Assembly: GCF_003121405.1 (NCBI RefSeq) | Contig: NZ_QBUY01000066.1 | Location: forward strand, 1-47,709 | Reading direction: 5' to 3' | Source: Paraburkholderia sp. C35 | GTDB lineage: Bacteria > Pseudomonadota > Gammaproteobacteria > Burkholderiales > Burkholderiaceae | Length of the DNA stretch: 47,709 nucleotides | In this document: positions 1 to 9,335 of the stretch, piece by piece | How the letters are laid out: the number at the start of each line of letters is the position of its first letter | How positions within the stretch are numbered: the stretch's first letter is position 1 | Made by a program: the position numbers and the translations under genes | Notes under the pieces: model-generated | Told to the model about the DNA's origin: nothing | Seen by the model: the letters and a program-made list of their open reading frames with translations, nothing else | Database searches by the model: none

Positions 1-82
1 CCGCGGCAAAGAAAAGTAGGTGCTGCCCCGCACAGGGGCGACGCATGCAGACCGACACGAAAACGCGGATGCCAACAAAAGC
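1..82. other. Intergenic sequence with short hairpin, possible dispersed repeat
   Basis: No gene is seen here. Positions 25-39 form a small perfect hairpin (GCCCC, loop GCACA, GGGGC) without a following T tract. The text around it resembles an intergenic sequence I remember as common in Paraburkholderia chromosomes, but that is recollection and not shown by the window, where it occurs once. Confidence 0.25.
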
Positions 83-135
83 AAAACCAAAACCAAAACC
101 AAAACCAAAACCAAAACCAAAACCAAAACCAAACC
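83..135 (+). repeat. Tandem AAAACC hexanucleotide repeat
   Basis: Eight perfect AAAACC units run from 83 to 130, followed by a partial AAACC at 131-135. The array ends one base before the ugpC stop codon (136-138, minus strand), so it forms the immediate 3' flank of ugpC. On the minus strand it reads GGTTTT, a G-rich tract. Slippage at such a repeat would alter the 3' untranslated region but not the protein. Confidence 0.9.
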
Positions 136-1227
136 TCAACTAATCCGCCTCCCCGTCTCCTCATCAAAGAAATGCAGATGCTGCACGGGCAGCGCAACCT
201 CAAGCCGTTCGCCCGCTTGCGGCCGATGCCCATGCGGCAAGCGCACCGTAACATCGTGCTTCCCCCAGCGCCCATGCGCGAGATTATCCGCGCCGAGCAA
301 TTCACACGAATCGACGGCAAGCGTGGCCGTCGCCACAGCGGGATCGGAAGAGGGCGTCATATGCTCAGGCCGGATACCGAGCATGCATCCACGTCCGGCT
401 GCGACTTCGCGGCCAATGCACGGCACGTTCGACAACGGTAACTTCGGCCCCTCGCCCGCTACTTCAAAGAATGCACCGTCGTCGGTCACCCAGCCGCTCA
501 GCAGATTCATCCCCGGCGAGCCGATAAAACTCGCCACGAACGTCGTCGCCGGCCGTTCATACACTTCAGTAGGTGCGCCAATCTGCTCAGCATGCCCGCG
601 ATTCATCACGATCACGCGCTGCGCCAGCGTCATCGCTTCGATCTGGTCGTGTGTCACATAGAGACTCGTCGTCTTGAGCCGCCCATGCAGCCGCTGGATT
701 TCAAGCCGCATCTGCACGCGCAGCCGCGCATCGAGATTCGACAGCGGCTCGTCGAACAGAAACACCGCCGGTTCGCGCACGATCGCGCGACCCATCGCGA
801 CGCGCTGCCGCTGGCCGCCCGACAGTTCGCGCGGCTTTCTCGACAGCAACGGCTCCAGTTCGAGAATCTTCGCAGCCGTCAGCACGCGCGATTCGATCTT
901 CGTTTTCGGCAAGCCCGCGATCTTCAGCGCGTAGCCCATGTTCTCCGCAACCGTCATATGCGGATAGAGCGCGTAGTTCTGGAACACCATCGCGATGTTG
1001 CGATCCTTCGGCTCCAGGTTGTTCACGACCTTGCCGTCGATCGAAATCTCGCCCTCGGTGATTGCTTCGAGCCCCGCGACCATGCGCAGCAATGTCGATT
1101 TGCCGCAGCCAGACGGCCCGACCATCACGACGAACTCGCCATCCACGACGTCCGCGTTGATCCCGTGCAGAACGTTCTGCTTGCCGTCGTACGATTTCTT
1201 TACGCCCTTGAGCGTCAGTGCTGACAT
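136..1227 (-). CDS. ugpC: sn-glycerol-3-phosphate ABC transporter, ATP-binding protein UgpC
   Basis: This is the ATPase that energises import of sn-glycerol-3-phosphate through UgpAE. At 363 residues it has the usual length of the CUT1/MalK type. Walker A (GPSGCGKST) lies at residues 37-45, the LSGGQ signature at 135-139 and Walker B (VFLFDE) at 155-160. About 120 C-terminal residues form the expected OB-fold/TOBE regulatory domain. It is the last gene of ugpB-A-E-C, starting 12 bases after ugpE ends. The substrate is inferred from operon order and similarity to Ugp proteins; related CUT1 systems import other sugars, so specificity is less sure than the ABC assignment. Confidence 0.9.
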   Translation of the reverse strand: MSALTLKGVKKSYDGKQNVLHGINADVVDGEFVVMVGPSGCGKSTLLRMVAGLEAITEGEISIDGKVVNNLEPKDRNIAMVFQNYALYPHMTVAENMGYALKIAGLPKTKIESRVLTAAKILELEPLLSRKPRELSGGQRQRVAMGRAIVREPAVFLFDEPLSNLDARLRVQMRLEIQRLHGRLKTTSLYVTHDQIEAMTLAQRVIVMNRGHAEQIGAPTEVYERPATTFVASFIGSPGMNLLSGWVTDDGAFFEVAGEGPKLPLSNVPCIGREVAAGRGCMLGIRPEHMTPSSDPAVATATLAVDSCELLGADNLAHGRWGKHDVTVRLPHGHRPQAGERLEVALPVQHLHFFDEETGRRIS

Positions 1228-1239
1228 GACTCTTTATCC

Positions 1240-2085
1240 TTATTTTTCCGCATCCACGAGACCGCGCACGAACCAGCGCTGCATGGCCAGCACGACGACG
1301 AGCGGCGGCAACATCGCGAGCAGCGTCGCCGCCATCACGAGATGCCATTCGGTGGCGGTATCGCCCGAAGCGATCATGCTCTTGATGCCGACCACGGCCG
1401 TCGTCAGCGACTGCTCATTCGTGATCAGGATCGGCCACAGATACTGATTCCAGCCGTAGATGAAGGTGATCACGAACAGCGCCGCGAGATTCGTCTTCGA
1501 CAGCGGCAACACCACGTCCCAGAAGAAGCGCAGCGGACCGGCACCGTCGATACGCGCCGCTTCCATCAGTTCGTCCGGCAGCGTGAGGAAGAACTGGCGG
1601 AACAGGAACGTCGCGGTGGCCGACGCGATCAGCGGCAGCGTGAGGCCGGCGTAGGTATTGCTCAGATGCATCGACGACACGACCTGCACGGTCGGAAAGA
1701 TGCGCACTTCGACAGGCAGCATCAGCGTGATGAAAATGAGCCAGAACGCGACATTGCGGCCCGGAAAGCGGAAGAACACGATCGCGAAAGCCGAGATGAT
1801 CGACACGGCGATCTTGCCGATCGCGATCACCAGCGCCATCACGAGACTGTTGATCAGCATCGTGCCGAACGGACTGGCCGCATTGCCCGTGCCGTGCGTC
1901 CAGATGTTCGCGATGTTTTCGAACAGATGCGTGCTCGGCACGAGCGACAGCGGCACGTTGAACACTTCGTGCTCGTTCATCGTGGCCGCGCAGAACGCGA
2001 CGTAGACGGGAAACACGACCAGCAGCACGCCGATGATCAACACGACGTGACAGAAAATATCGAAGCCGCGGCGATTCTCGATCAT
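1240..2085 (-). CDS. ugpE: sn-glycerol-3-phosphate ABC transporter permease UgpE
   Basis: Inner-membrane permease, 281 residues, with hydrophobic segments throughout. The binding-protein-dependent permease (EAA) loop reads ELMEAARIDGAGPLRFFWDVVLP in the family and is present here, the site where UgpC docks. The start is set at 2085 because the ATG overlaps the ugpA stop as ATGA and the protein from there, beginning MIENRRGFD, matches the family. The frame stays open further upstream but that part is ugpA DNA in another frame. It works as a heterodimer with UgpA. Confidence 0.9.
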   Translation of the reverse strand: MIENRRGFDIFCHVVLIIGVLLVVFPVYVAFCAATMNEHEVFNVPLSLVPSTHLFENIANIWTHGTGNAASPFGTMLINSLVMALVIAIGKIAVSIISAFAIVFFRFPGRNVAFWLIFITLMLPVEVRIFPTVQVVSSMHLSNTYAGLTLPLIASATATFLFRQFFLTLPDELMEAARIDGAGPLRFFWDVVLPLSKTNLAALFVITFIYGWNQYLWPILITNEQSLTTAVVGIKSMIASGDTATEWHLVMAATLLAMLPPLVVVLAMQRWFVRGLVDAEK

Positions 2086-2966
2086 GAGTATTGAACCCTC
2101 CGCTCGATAAAGCGGAACTGCACCACGGTCAGCCCGACGACGATCACCATCAGCACCACCGATTGCGCGCCCGAACTGCCGATGTCGAGTCCCTGGAAAC
2201 CCTCGGCAAAGATCTTGTAGATCAGCGTGCGCGTCGATTGGCCGGGGCCGCCGCCCGTTGCGGCGTCGATGATCGGGAAGGTATCGAAGAACGCGTAGAC
2301 GAGATTGACGATGAGCAGGAAGAACGTGGTCGGCGACAGCAGTGGCAGGGCGACGCCGAAAAAGCGCCGCACGGGGCCGGCGCCGTCGATGGCAGCCGCT
2401 TCGATCAGCGAGCGCGGAATGGCTTGCAGGCCGGCATAGAAGAACAGGAAGTTGTAGCTGACCTGCTTCCAGACGGACGCGAGCACGACGAGGAACATCG
2501 CCTGTCCGGGAGTGAGCGCATGGTTCCAGACGATCCCCGCCTTGCCGAGCGAATAGGTCACGAGGCCGATGCTCGGGTTGAACAGGAACGACCACAGCAC
2601 GGCGGCAATCGCGGGCGCGACGGCGTACGGCCAGATCAACAGCGTCTGGTACGCCTTTGCGCCGCGCGTCACGCGATCTGCGCAGGCGGCGAACAACAGC
2701 GAGATCACGAGGCCCGATACGGTGACGAGCGCGCAGAATATCAGCGTCGTTTCGAATGAGGCGAGATACAGCGGATCGCCGAATAATTGCTTGAAGTTGC
2801 CCAGACCGACGAATTCGCTCGACGTGCCGAACGCGTCCTGCGTCTGGGTGGATTGCCAGAGTGCTTCGCCTGCGGGCAGCAGAAAGAACAGCAGCGTGAT
2901 GACAAGCTGCGGCGCGACGAGCAGATAGGGCAGAAAGCTGGTGCCGAAGCGGGAACGCTTGTCCAT
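2082..2966 (-). CDS. ugpA: sn-glycerol-3-phosphate ABC transporter permease UgpA
   Basis: Inner-membrane permease of 294 residues with about six hydrophobic segments. An EAA loop (SLIEAAAIDGAGP) precedes the last membrane segments. The start at 2966 (MDKRSRFG) has a purine-rich GGAAGGA ribosome-binding site a few bases upstream; a 5-codon longer reading is possible but lacks that spacing. It lies between ugpB and ugpE and overlaps ugpE by four bases, which implies translational coupling and equal amounts of the two permeases. Confidence 0.9.
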   Translation of the reverse strand: MDKRSRFGTSFLPYLLVAPQLVITLLFFLLPAGEALWQSTQTQDAFGTSSEFVGLGNFKQLFGDPLYLASFETTLIFCALVTVSGLVISLLFAACADRVTRGAKAYQTLLIWPYAVAPAIAAVLWSFLFNPSIGLVTYSLGKAGIVWNHALTPGQAMFLVVLASVWKQVSYNFLFFYAGLQAIPRSLIEAAAIDGAGPVRRFFGVALPLLSPTTFFLLIVNLVYAFFDTFPIIDAATGGGPGQSTRTLIYKIFAEGFQGLDIGSSGAQSVVLMVIVVGLTVVQFRFIERRVQYS

Positions 2967-3040
2967 CGACGTCCTTCCCAACAGTGAGCGGATGAGGCGC
3001 GCCTCACGCCAGTGCGGCGAGCGCGCGCCTGCTTTGCGGA

Positions 3041-4366
3041 TCAGCTACCGGCTTTCTCGAAGCGGCGCAGCAGTTCGTCGCCACGCGACACTGACGAATC
3101 GAGCGCATCCTTCGGCGTCTTCTTGTCGGCCCAGACCTGTTCGAGTTCTTCGTCGATGATCGTGCGGATCTGCGGCATGTTGTCCAGACGCAGGCCCTTC
3201 GTGTAGGGCAGAGGCGGCTTGTTCAGCATCTGCTTGATAGCCGTGTCGCTGCCGGGATTCTTCTCGTAGAAGCCCTGTTGCTGCGTCAGCTGATAAGCGG
3301 CCGTGGTGACGGGCAGATAACCCGTGTCCTGATGCCACTTGGCGGCGACGGGCGGCGAGCTGAGATAGGCGAGGAACTTCGCGACGCCCTTGTAGACGGC
3401 CGGATCCTTGCCCGACAGCACCCAAAGACTCGCGCCACCGATGATCGCATTCTGCGGCGCGCCCTTGACGCTTGCGTCGTACGGCATCATGCCCGTGCCG
3501 AAATCGAACTTGGCGTATTTGCGGATCGTCGCAAGCGAGCCCGACGAGTTCGTGATGATGCCGCAGTCGCCGCTATAGAACTTCGACACCGGTTCGTCCT
3601 TGCGGCCTGCGTAGGTGAAGGTGCCTTCCTTCGCCATTTTCTGCAGGAACGTGATGTGCGCGATCTGCAGCGGCTTGTTGAATTCGAGTTGCGCGTCGGC
3701 GCCATCGAAGCCGTTGTTCTTCGTCGCGAACGGTGCGCCGTGCCACGCGCTGTAGTTTTCAAGCTGGATCCAGCTTTGCCAGCCCGATGAGTAGCCGCAC
3801 GACATGCCTGCTGCCTTCAGCTTTTGCGCGTCCTGCTCGACCTCGGCCCACGTTTTGGGCGGCGAGTTCGGATCGAGGCCGGCCTTCTTGAAGGCGTCCT
3901 TGTTGTAGTAGAGGACGGGCGTCGAGCTGTTGAACGGCATCGAGATCAGATGGCCGGTCTTCGAGTCGCTGTAATAGCTGGCGATGGTCGGCACGAACGC
4001 TTTTTCGTCGAGCGTCATGCCGGCTTGTTTGAACACGTCTGAGACGGGGACGATGGCCTTCTTCGCCTGCATCATCGTTGCCGTGCCGACTTCGTAGACC
4101 TGCAGGATTGCGGGCGCGTTGCCGCTGCGATAGGCGGCGATGCCGGCTGCCAGGGTTTGATCGTAGCTGCCCTTGAAGACGGGAACGATCTTGTAGTCGC
4201 TCTGCGATGCATTGAAGTCGTTGGCGATCGTGTTCAGGCGTTCGCCGAGTGCAGCTTCCATCGCGTGCCAGAACTGGATTTCGGTGGCTGCCTGGGCATT
4301 TTGATATGCACCAAGCGATAGAACGGCTGCGACGGAAAGCGAACGGAAGAGCGGCTTGCAATGCAT
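3041..4366 (-). CDS. ugpB: sn-glycerol-3-phosphate-binding periplasmic protein UgpB
   Basis: Extracytoplasmic solute-binding protein, 441 residues, that delivers glycerol-3-phosphate or its phosphodiesters to UgpAE. An N-terminal signal peptide (residues 1-26, cleavage after AQA) is followed by the ATEIQFWHAM start typical of mature UgpB, and a long Trp- and Tyr-rich binding domain. It is the first gene of the operon, with a good AAAGGAG ribosome-binding site. The leader upstream carries a strong inverted repeat (4384-4418). Confidence 0.9.
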   Translation of the reverse strand: MHCKPLFRSLSVAAVLSLGAYQNAQAATEIQFWHAMEAALGERLNTIANDFNASQSDYKIVPVFKGSYDQTLAAGIAAYRSGNAPAILQVYEVGTATMMQAKKAIVPVSDVFKQAGMTLDEKAFVPTIASYYSDSKTGHLISMPFNSSTPVLYYNKDAFKKAGLDPNSPPKTWAEVEQDAQKLKAAGMSCGYSSGWQSWIQLENYSAWHGAPFATKNNGFDGADAQLEFNKPLQIAHITFLQKMAKEGTFTYAGRKDEPVSKFYSGDCGIITNSSGSLATIRKYAKFDFGTGMMPYDASVKGAPQNAIIGGASLWVLSGKDPAVYKGVAKFLAYLSSPPVAAKWHQDTGYLPVTTAAYQLTQQQGFYEKNPGSDTAIKQMLNKPPLPYTKGLRLDNMPQIRTIIDEELEQVWADKKTPKDALDSSVSRGDELLRRFEKAGS

Positions 4367-4383
4367 CGAGAGTCTCCTTTGTC

Positions 4384-4418
4384 GATCAGAGTTGGCGCTT
4401 TAGCGCCTTACTCTGATC
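4384..4418. promoter_or_regulatory. Inverted repeat in the ugpB leader
   Basis: GATCAGAGT-T-GGCGC at 4384-4398 pairs with GCGCC-TT-ACTCTGATC at 4403-4418, giving a 9-bp plus 5-bp stem with a short loop. It lies 18 bases upstream of the ugpB start codon, so it should be within the ugp transcript. No T tract follows on either strand, which argues against an intrinsic terminator. It could be an mRNA hairpin near the ribosome-binding site or an operator. Confidence 0.5.
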
Positions 4419-4696
4419 CCATGCAACGAAGTTGCGCGGGAATGCGCGTTGAACGGTCGCGCGATTCTAGTTGTGGTCGATGACAGGAAAGCGTCGAAAT
4501 TGTCAGATGCGTGCTAGTTGTTGGTGCAAACAGTCCGGTGAAAGCTGAAATGTAGCATCGCTTGGTCTGGTGAAGCGGTTTGACTCACCGAGCATGTTTT
4601 CGAAAGGATTCGACACACTCCTGGAATCTGGCGCTTGCCTTCGAGCTTTGGTGGCATGCAAGAATCAATGACCGTCTTTTTTCGCAGGTGGTGTCG

Positions 4697-5251
4697 ATGG
4701 CAGAGAAGGGTGCAGCAATTCGGCTAGATGCAGACAATCGGGCATTCGAGGCATTGACGCCATATTTCGGCGCGATGTGTTGTGAGGCCGCGTCGTTCTG
4801 TTTTGAACAGAATGGGCACCCAGTTCCGACTCGGGCGGCATTGAGCGGTTGTGAGGCGCCGCATGCGCACTTCCATTGGTCGTCGCCGCCAGTGCAGGCC
4901 ACGGCGACCTATCGTGACAAGGACGTCGCCGCTGAAAATGGCGCGTACGCGGTCGCCATTGCCGTGCTCAATCATGTTCATGGCTATAAGGTCGTCGAGC
5001 GGTCAGCAAAGGGTACGGGTTTTGACTTCTGGATCGGTATGGCACAAGGAGATCTACCGTTCCAGAGCACGATGCGCCTGGAGGTCTCCGGTATCTTTGA
5101 GGGACAATCGCGCGTCAGTTCACGGCTCAAGAGCAAGCTGAAGCAGATGGCGCCAAGTGATGGACGCGGTGAAGGTCTGGCTGTCGTTGCGGAGTTTGGC
5201 AAACCAATAGTCGCGGTAGGGAAGAGGAAATCCCCTGATGGAGATGCATGA
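4697..5251 (+). CDS. Hypothetical protein, possible nuclease-like fold
   Basis: I do not recognise this 184-residue protein. The chosen ATG follows AGGTGGT at good spacing; upstream the frame stays open to a TTG at 4580, but that stretch lacks a ribosome-binding site. The second half reads KVVERSAKGTGFDFWIG and then MRLEVSGI, a layout in which an Asp and a Glu on adjacent strands resemble the PD-(D/E)XK nuclease core, although the usual Lys is replaced. That is only a suggestion. It overlaps the next gene by 14 bases, so the two probably act together. The pair is an accessory insertion between ugpB and ychF. Confidence 0.6.
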   Translation: MAEKGAAIRLDADNRAFEALTPYFGAMCCEAASFCFEQNGHPVPTRAALSGCEAPHAHFHWSSPPVQATATYRDKDVAAENGAYAVAIAVLNHVHGYKVVERSAKGTGFDFWIGMAQGDLPFQSTMRLEVSGIFEGQSRVSSRLKSKLKQMAPSDGRGEGLAVVAEFGKPIVAVGKRKSPDGDA

Positions 5252-6326
5252 GCAGGTTGCGTCACTTCATAGGCAGGCGATGGAGCACGCTGACGCAGCA
5301 ATGTATTTTCAGTCGCATGGCGACGAAGCGCGCTTTCTCGCGGAAACGGAACTCGCTCTCGATCTCGAGGAGCGCGCGGCCGGGATGCTGCCGTGTGCCG
5401 ACTCGTCGGAACCCACTCGCACGGTGCTGCTCCGCAGTGCCGCGACGCTCGCATTGCGATGCAGACAACTCAGGCGCGCCGAGCGGCTGGTTGCGCAGGC
5501 ACTGCTTGGATCTGGACCCGAAGCACTTCTGGATGAAGTGCGAGACGTGCTCGAACAGGTCCACTTTGACCGGCATCTGGCTGTACGAGGAGACGCCTTG
5601 CTTGGAAACGAATTACAGGTTTCCTTGTCTGGAAAGGGAGTGTCCTTCGGCGTGATTGCCGTCAGGCATTATCTCGATCGCGCGAAAAACATCGGCAATC
5701 TGGTGCGGCGTACGACGGAGCGTTTGATGGGCCTTCCTTTTCAGAACAGGCCAGGGCGCGGGAAAGACTATCCGGGCTTGTACATGACCGCGCCACGTGC
5801 TGGCAGCTTCACATTGAACTATCGTTTGGGAGTTCAAGCTTCGCTGGAGGGACTGCGTGGTCCCGATGACATTTTGCCGACGCTGCTCGACGACATACGA
5901 ACTGCCGATAACTGCGATTGGCTTGAATTGCGCAACCGTATCAACGACGACGCGTACATGAGCAACTTCGTCGGTTTGCTGAGGCAGATTGCGCCCGACG
6001 GTGCAAACGTGAGTCTGGTTGGCTTTACCGTGATCCAGAAGGGCTAGGCGCATCAGGTTCCGTTTCGGCGAACCCGATGAGAATTGTCCGGCGAGCAGTC
6101 TGCCGGGGCGGATCGAATGCTGGAAATGGTGGAAGGGGTGCTGAGCGGGGCTGATCGGCCATCAAACACGGTTAAAGTCGACAGCATGCGCATCAAGGTG
6201 CCGGGTGGATATATCGACGACATCGTCCGCCCTCTCTGGGGGCAATCGGTCAGGGCGACGGTTCAGCATCAACCAGGAACGAAGGTGCCCGTGCTGATCG
6301 ATGTCGAAAGTCTGGATGTGTTATGA
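5238..6326 (+). pseudogene. Tetratricopeptide-like protein gene interrupted by two in-frame stops
   Basis: The first 269 codons (5238-6047) encode a helical N-terminal region with TPR-like spacing (EPTRTVLLRSAATLALRC, RRAERLVAQALL), followed by a mixed domain. The frame stops at TAG 6045-6047, and a second stop TGA lies at 6078-6080. The same frame then stays open from 6084 to 6326 and encodes a coherent C-terminal piece (VDSMRIKVPGGYIDDIVRPLWG). From memory, full-length relatives carry both halves joined, with a TRxRE motif where this sequence reads RRTR-stop-EL. I infer a decayed or split gene. A real small downstream gene starting at ATG 6118 is the alternative. Confidence 0.5.
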
Positions 6327-6419
6327 AGCGCCCGGCGGGTCGCTTCTGGTAGCGATACTCTCGCGGTGGCAAAGGGCGCGAATGGCCGCGCCCTTTGTTC
6401 AACTTTCGTCGAAGCCGCT

Positions 6420-7514
6420 TCAAACGTTGAACAAAAAGTTCATCACGTCGCCATCATGCACGACGTATTCCTTCCCTTCCGCGCGCATCTTGCCCGCTTC
6501 CTTCGCGCCTTGCTCGCCCTTGAACGCGATGTAATCATCAAAGCCGATCGTCTGCGCGCGAATGAAGCCGCGCTCGAAGTCCGTGTGAATCGCGCCCGCT
6601 GCCTGCGGCGCCGTATCGCCGATATGAATCGTCCACGCGCGCACTTCCTTCACGCCTGCCGTGAAGTACGTCTGCAGGCCGAGCAGCTTGAAGCCCGCGC
6701 GGATCACGCGGTTCAGGCCCGGCTCTTCCATGCCCATGTCGGCGAGGAACACTTCCTTGTCTTCGTCGGCGAGATCGGCGATTTCCGCTTCGATCGCTGC
6801 GCACACAGCAACCACCGGCGCGTTTTCCGATTCAGCGTACTTGCGCACCGCGTCGAGATGCGGATTGTTCTCGAAGCCGTCGTCCTTGACGTTCGCCACG
6901 TACATCGCCGGCTTGGCCGTGATCAGGCAGAACGGCTTGATCAGCAGCGCTTCTTCTTCCGTCAGACCCAGGCCGCGAACCGGCTTGGCCTGATCCAGCT
7001 GCACGCGAACCTTTTCCAGAACGGCGGCAAGTTTCACCGCTTCCTTGTCGTTGCCGGACTTCGCGGCCTTCGCGTAGCGCGTCAGCGCCTTTTCGACCGT
7101 TGCGAGGTCGGCGAGTGCGAGTTCCGTGTTGATCACTTCAATGTCCGAAATCGGATCGACCTTGCCCGCGACGTGAATCACGTTCTCGTCTTCGAAGCAG
7201 CGCACGACGTGCGTGATCGCGTCCGTTTCGCGGATGTTCGCGAGAAACTGGTTGCCGAGCCCTTCACCCTTGCTGGCACCCGCCACGAGACCGGCGATAT
7301 CGACGAATTCGACCACGGCGGGCACGATGCGCTCCGGCTTGACGATCTCGGCGAGCGCCGTCAGACGCTGGTCCGGCACTTCGACCACGCCGACGTTCGG
7401 CTCGATCGTGCAGAACGGATAGTTTTCGGCGGCGATGCCCGCCTTGGTCAGCGCGTTGAACAGAGTGGACTTGCCGACGTTAGGCAGGCCGACGATGCCG
7501 CATTTGAGGCTCAT
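6420..7514 (-). CDS. ychF: Redox-regulated ATPase YchF (Obg-family)
   Basis: A 364-residue P-loop protein of the TRAFAC class that prefers ATP and binds ribosomes. The P loop GLPNVGKST is at residues 9-17. The switch II region (DIAGL) follows, then a coiled-coil insertion (ALADLATVEKALTRYAKAAKSG) and a C-terminal TGS domain ending DVMNFLFNV. Length and both ends fit the family. It is transcribed alone, away from the gene at 7940. Confidence 0.95.
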   Translation of the reverse strand: MSLKCGIVGLPNVGKSTLFNALTKAGIAAENYPFCTIEPNVGVVEVPDQRLTALAEIVKPERIVPAVVEFVDIAGLVAGASKGEGLGNQFLANIRETDAITHVVRCFEDENVIHVAGKVDPISDIEVINTELALADLATVEKALTRYAKAAKSGNDKEAVKLAAVLEKVRVQLDQAKPVRGLGLTEEEALLIKPFCLITAKPAMYVANVKDDGFENNPHLDAVRKYAESENAPVVAVCAAIEAEIADLADEDKEVFLADMGMEEPGLNRVIRAGFKLLGLQTYFTAGVKEVRAWTIHIGDTAPQAAGAIHTDFERGFIRAQTIGFDDYIAFKGEQGAKEAGKMRAEGKEYVVHDGDVMNFLFNV

Positions 7515-7939
7515 GAAGGTTCTCTACAAATCAGGTGGTGACGGGCTTCGGCGAACAGAGTGCGGGCTACAGGCTACACAAGGCGCTGCACGAAGCTGGG
7601 CGCGGCCCGCAAGTCCGCTGGCGCCAGGCGCGTGCTCAAAGCACACACTGAAAACAGGCAGCACAGGCGGACTGTCGTCAGACACCGCCGCGCCGCAAAT
7701 GCGTGCCGGGGTGCCGGATAACCGAAAACCGCAATTGTAACCCCGTCCGGCGGCGCTTTCGCGGCAGCCGAAGAATGGCAGCGCACGCCAGCGCCCACGA
7801 CGCGGCCTGCGCGCGAAACCGGCGATCCGTGACATGTGTGTCCGACCTGCATCAATCTCCGCGCAAACAACGCCCAAACGGCGCCGAAAGCCCGCCGCGC
7901 CGATCCGTCCCCGGCACCCCTCGCGGCTATAATGGCCGG
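7515..7939. other. Intergenic region between divergent ychF and ubiH-type gene
   Basis: About 425 bases without a convincing gene. Open frames on both strands look like GC-rich chance frames with no ribosome-binding site. The only signal I can support is a TATAAT hexamer at 7928-7933, just before the plus-strand gene. Confidence 0.5.
7928..7933 (+). promoter_or_regulatory. Candidate -10 box, possible leaderless start
   Basis: A perfect TATAAT stands 6 bases before the ATG at 7940. Transcription would then begin at or next to the start codon. No Shine-Dalgarno sequence lies between, and the -35 region is weak, so a leaderless mRNA is possible. Confidence 0.45.
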
Positions 7940-9112
7940 ATGAATGCTCACCATCAGTCCTTCGACGTCGCCGTGATCGGCGGCGGGCTCGTCGGCAAGA
8001 CGGCGGCGCTGGCGCTCACGCAAAGCGGGCTGCGCGTCGCGCTGCTGGCGCAGCACTGCCAGCCGCTGCCCGCCGACGCCGTGTTCGACTCGCGCGTCTA
8101 CGCGCTCTCCGCGAGTTCGCAGGCGCTGCTCGAACGCCTGCGCGTGTGGCAGGCGCTCGATGCATCGCGGCTCGCGCCCGTCTACGACATGCGTGTCTAC
8201 GGCGACGCCCACGCCGAACTGCATTTCTCGGCGTTCCAGGCTTCCGTGCCGCAACTGGCGTGGATCGCGGAATCGTCGCTGATCGAGCAGGCGCTCGATG
8301 CCGCGTTGCGCTTCCAGCCTAACCTCACCTGGCTCGACACGCGTGCTCAGGGGCTCGACGTGAAGACCTCCGGCGCGACCATCGGCCTTGCAAACGGCAA
8401 TGTGCTCGAAGCGGATCTCGTGGTCGGCGCGGACGGCGCGCATTCGTGGGTGCGTGCGCAGATCGGCTCGAAGGTGAATCGGCGCGACTACCGGCAAACG
8501 GGCGTCGTCGCGAACTTCAAGGCTGAGCGCCCGCACGGCGAGACGGCGTACCAGTGGTTCCGCGATGGTGAGATCATCGCGTTGCTGCCGCTGCCCAATG
8601 GCCATGTGTCGCTGGTCTGGTCGGCGCTGGCGGATCACGCCAATACGCTCATCAAGCTCGATCCGGCGCAACTCGCTGCCGAAGTCGAACGCGTGACGAT
8701 GGGCGCGCTCGGCGCGCTCGAATGCGTTACGCCGCCGCAAGGCTTCCCGCTAGCGCTGCAAACCGTCGACAAACTGGTCGCGCCGCGCGTCGCGCTGATC
8801 GGCGATGCCGCGCATCTGATCCATCCGCTCGCCGGACAGGGCATGAATCTGGGCTTGCGCGACGTGGCGTCGCTGGTGGACGTGATCGCGAAGAAAGAGG
8901 CGTTCCGTGACATCGGCGATACCGTGCTGTTGCGCCGCTATGAGCGCTCGCGCAGCGAAGACATCCGCGCGCTGACCGTCGCCACCGATGGCCTGCAAAA
9001 GCTGTTCGCGCTGCCGGGCAATGTTGCGCGCGCCGTGCGAAACACGGGCATGGCGTTCGTCGGCGCGCAGCCGCTGGTCAAGCGCTGGCTGGTGTCGGCG
9101 GCGCTGGGCTGA
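7940..9112 (+). CDS. UbiH/UbiF/VisC-type FAD-dependent monooxygenase
   Basis: A 390-residue flavoprotein hydroxylase, probably for ring hydroxylation in ubiquinone synthesis. It shows the dinucleotide-binding GGGLVG near residues 14-19, the DG motif VVGADGAHSWVR in the middle, and the FAD ribose-binding ALIGDAAHLIHPLAGQGMNLGLRD in the C-terminal half. Several paralogues (UbiH, UbiF, UbiI, VisC) share these motifs, so I do not give a symbol. The ATG at 7940 matches the family start; the frame is open further upstream but that part is poor in codon usage. dsbC follows on the same strand. Confidence 0.85.
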   Translation: MNAHHQSFDVAVIGGGLVGKTAALALTQSGLRVALLAQHCQPLPADAVFDSRVYALSASSQALLERLRVWQALDASRLAPVYDMRVYGDAHAELHFSAFQASVPQLAWIAESSLIEQALDAALRFQPNLTWLDTRAQGLDVKTSGATIGLANGNVLEADLVVGADGAHSWVRAQIGSKVNRRDYRQTGVVANFKAERPHGETAYQWFRDGEIIALLPLPNGHVSLVWSALADHANTLIKLDPAQLAAEVERVTMGALGALECVTPPQGFPLALQTVDKLVAPRVALIGDAAHLIHPLAGQGMNLGLRDVASLVDVIAKKEAFRDIGDTVLLRRYERSRSEDIRALTVATDGLQKLFALPGNVARAVRNTGMAFVGAQPLVKRWLVSAALG

Positions 9113-9335
9113 CGATTCGGCGGTGCTCACGCCGGGCGGCGCGCACGACTGACAGGATCGAACGCAAGGCATACCATTTGCGAAGCACTGCACGATGCGT
9201 CCGACGCGCATCGTTGCCAACGAAACCACGCCGGCAATACAGCCGGCAGCCGGAAAGCACCCCGCGCAGAACTTGAACACAGGCGCAATCGAGCGGCAAA
9301 CGGGCCGCGCGCCGAATCGAATCAGGAGCAGCAGC

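Noticed and set aside
1240..2595. 451-codon frame as a single UgpE-type protein
   Set aside because: The upstream 170 codons are ugpA DNA in another frame; UgpE starts at 2085.
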